DNA of 64,000 nt from Streptococcus infantis. GTDB taxonomy: Bacteria; Bacillota; Bacilli; Lactobacillales; Streptococcaceae. The stretch is from contig NZ_JYGT01000004.1 in assembly GCF_000960085.1 (NCBI RefSeq), positions 1 through 64,000 of the forward strand. Reading direction: 5' to 3'. The notes beneath the pieces were generated by a model that saw nothing but the letters and a program-made list of their open reading frames with translations, ran no database searches and was not told where the DNA came from. This document shows positions 63,282 to 64,000 of this stretch, piece after piece (position 1 is the stretch's first letter; every line of letters begins with the position of its first letter). A program made the translations under genes and the position numbers.

Positions 63282-64000
63282 ATGGCATTTATCGAGAAGG
63301 GTCAAGAAATCGATATTGAAGCGATTAAGGCGGAAACACAGCTATCTGCAGAAACATTGCAACATAAGGAAAGTCGTGACCAGGAACTAGCAGACATCCT
63401 TTCAGGAAAGGATGACCGCATCTTGTTGGTCATTGGGCCTTGTTCGTCTGATAATGAAGAAGCAGTGCTTGAATATGCTCGTCGTTTGGCAGACTTGCAG
63501 AAAAAAGTAGCCGATAAGATTTTCATGGTCATGCGTGTTTACACAGCTAAGCCACGAACCAATGGAGATGGCTACAAGGGCTTGGTTCATCAGCCAGATA
63601 CTTCGAAGGCTCCAAGCTTGATTAATGGTTTGCAGGCAGTTCGTCAACTTCATTATCGAGTGATTACAGAAACTGGATTGACCACAGCGGATGAAATGCT
63701 TTATCCGGCTAATCTCGTCTTAGTTGATGACTTGGTGAGTTACCATGCAGTGGGTGCGCGTTCAGTAGAAGACCAAGAGCACCGTTTTGTAGCTTCAGGA
63801 ATCGATGCACCAGTGGGAATGAAGAATCCAACCTCTGGAAATCTGTCTGTTATGTTTAATGCTATTTATGCTGCACAAAACAAACAAACCTTTCTCTTTC
63901 ACGGCCAAGAAGTTGAAACTTCAGGAAATCCCTTGGCTCACGTAATCTTACGTGGAGCTATGAATGAATATGGGAAGAATGAGCCAAACTTCTACTATGA
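63282..64000 (+). CDS. DAHP synthase, second copy, cut by the window edge
   Basis: An open frame from ATG 63282 (AGGAGAA upstream) runs off the right edge after about 239 codons. It shares most motifs with the first copy: GPCSSDNEEAVLEYARRL, MRVYTAKPRTNGDGYKG, GARSVEDQEHR. It differs at many surface positions, mainly the N-terminal 45 residues. Tandem DAHP synthase genes with different feedback sensitivity are common; which inhibitor each answers to cannot be read here. Confidence 0.95.
   Translation, partial: MAFIEKGQEIDIEAIKAETQLSAETLQHKESRDQELADILSGKDDRILLVIGPCSSDNEEAVLEYARRLADLQKKVADKIFMVMRVYTAKPRTNGDGYKGLVHQPDTSKAPSLINGLQAVRQLHYRVITETGLTTADEMLYPANLVLVDDLVSYHAVGARSVEDQEHRFVASGIDAPVGMKNPTSGNLSVMFNAIYAAQNKQTFLFHGQEVETSGNPLAHVILRGAMNEYGKNEPNFYY

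Noticed and set aside
1..64000. CRISPR arrays, insertion sequences, rRNA genes
   Set aside because: No regularly spaced repeats, no transposase frames and no rRNA signatures were seen; only one tRNA gene was found.

Overview
The window reads as a chromosomal segment of a mitis-group Streptococcus (S. mitis / S. oralis / S. pneumoniae relatives). The basis is protein-level resemblance, from memory, to pneumococcal genes and gene order: der, dnaI, dnaB and nrdR; rpsL, rpsG, fusA and polC; secA followed by paired DAHP synthases; a YesM/YesN two-component pair before nrdI; and argS diverging from argR and mutS. The DNA is low in GC, and strong sigma-A promoters (often extended -10, TGnTATAAT) and intrinsic terminators separate most units. 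No database was searched.

Layout. 1-4000: a truncated membrane protein with a small HTH regulator, then a leftward three-gene cassette (zinc-ribbon protein, zinc-ribbon/FHA-like/ABC ATPase fusion, ABC permease). 4.1-9.1 kb: DUF624 protein, histidine kinase and AraC-type response regulator, a membrane protein, nrdI and a small membrane protein. 9.1-15.5 kb: argS with a heavily structured 3' trailer, argR, mutS, and a LytTR/DUF3021 regulatory pair. 15.6-26 kb: rpsL-rpsG, an untranslated region with two look-alike hairpin elements, fusA, polC, two small unknown genes, pepS and a small membrane protein. 26-29 kb: CpsY/MtaR-like LysR regulator, queA and a lipoprotein.

29.0-38.8 kb is a 9,797-bp integrative element in the 3' end of a tRNA-Lys(CTT) gene, bounded by a 53-bp direct repeat (51 matches). 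It carries a small HTH gene, a two-component system, a lactococcin-972-type bacteriocin locus (precursor with a damaged 5' end, DUF1430-type membrane protein, ABC ATPase, accessory protein), a CI-like repressor with several operator candidates, a cruciform-rich putative origin, a Rep_trans-family initiator, a DUF3173 protein and a tyrosine integrase. The tRNA-Lys sits directly after a probable 6S RNA gene, followed by rarA.

40.5-54 kb is ordinary core: DUF3013, NUDIX, prmA, rsmE, aquaporin, trxA, a MarR regulator, an LrgAB-like pair, a GntR/ABC operon, nrdR-dnaB-dnaI, a nitroreductase and der. 54.0-57.8 kb is an A+T-rich insertion between der and a TPM-domain gene. It holds two divergent, unrelated-looking reverse transcriptases (694 and 410 aa) around a 196-bp gap. 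The gap can fold into a roughly 170-nt RNA closed by GTAGGC/GCCTAC, with three hairpins and an exposed ACACAC. This matches the published parts list of the anti-phage system DRT3 (Drt3a, Drt3b and an ncRNA with an ACACAC template) and is the most exciting locus in the window; the divergent layout is worth comparing with known DRT3 loci. 58-64 kb returns to core: TPM protein, LemA, secA and two tandem DAHP synthase genes, the second cut by the window edge.
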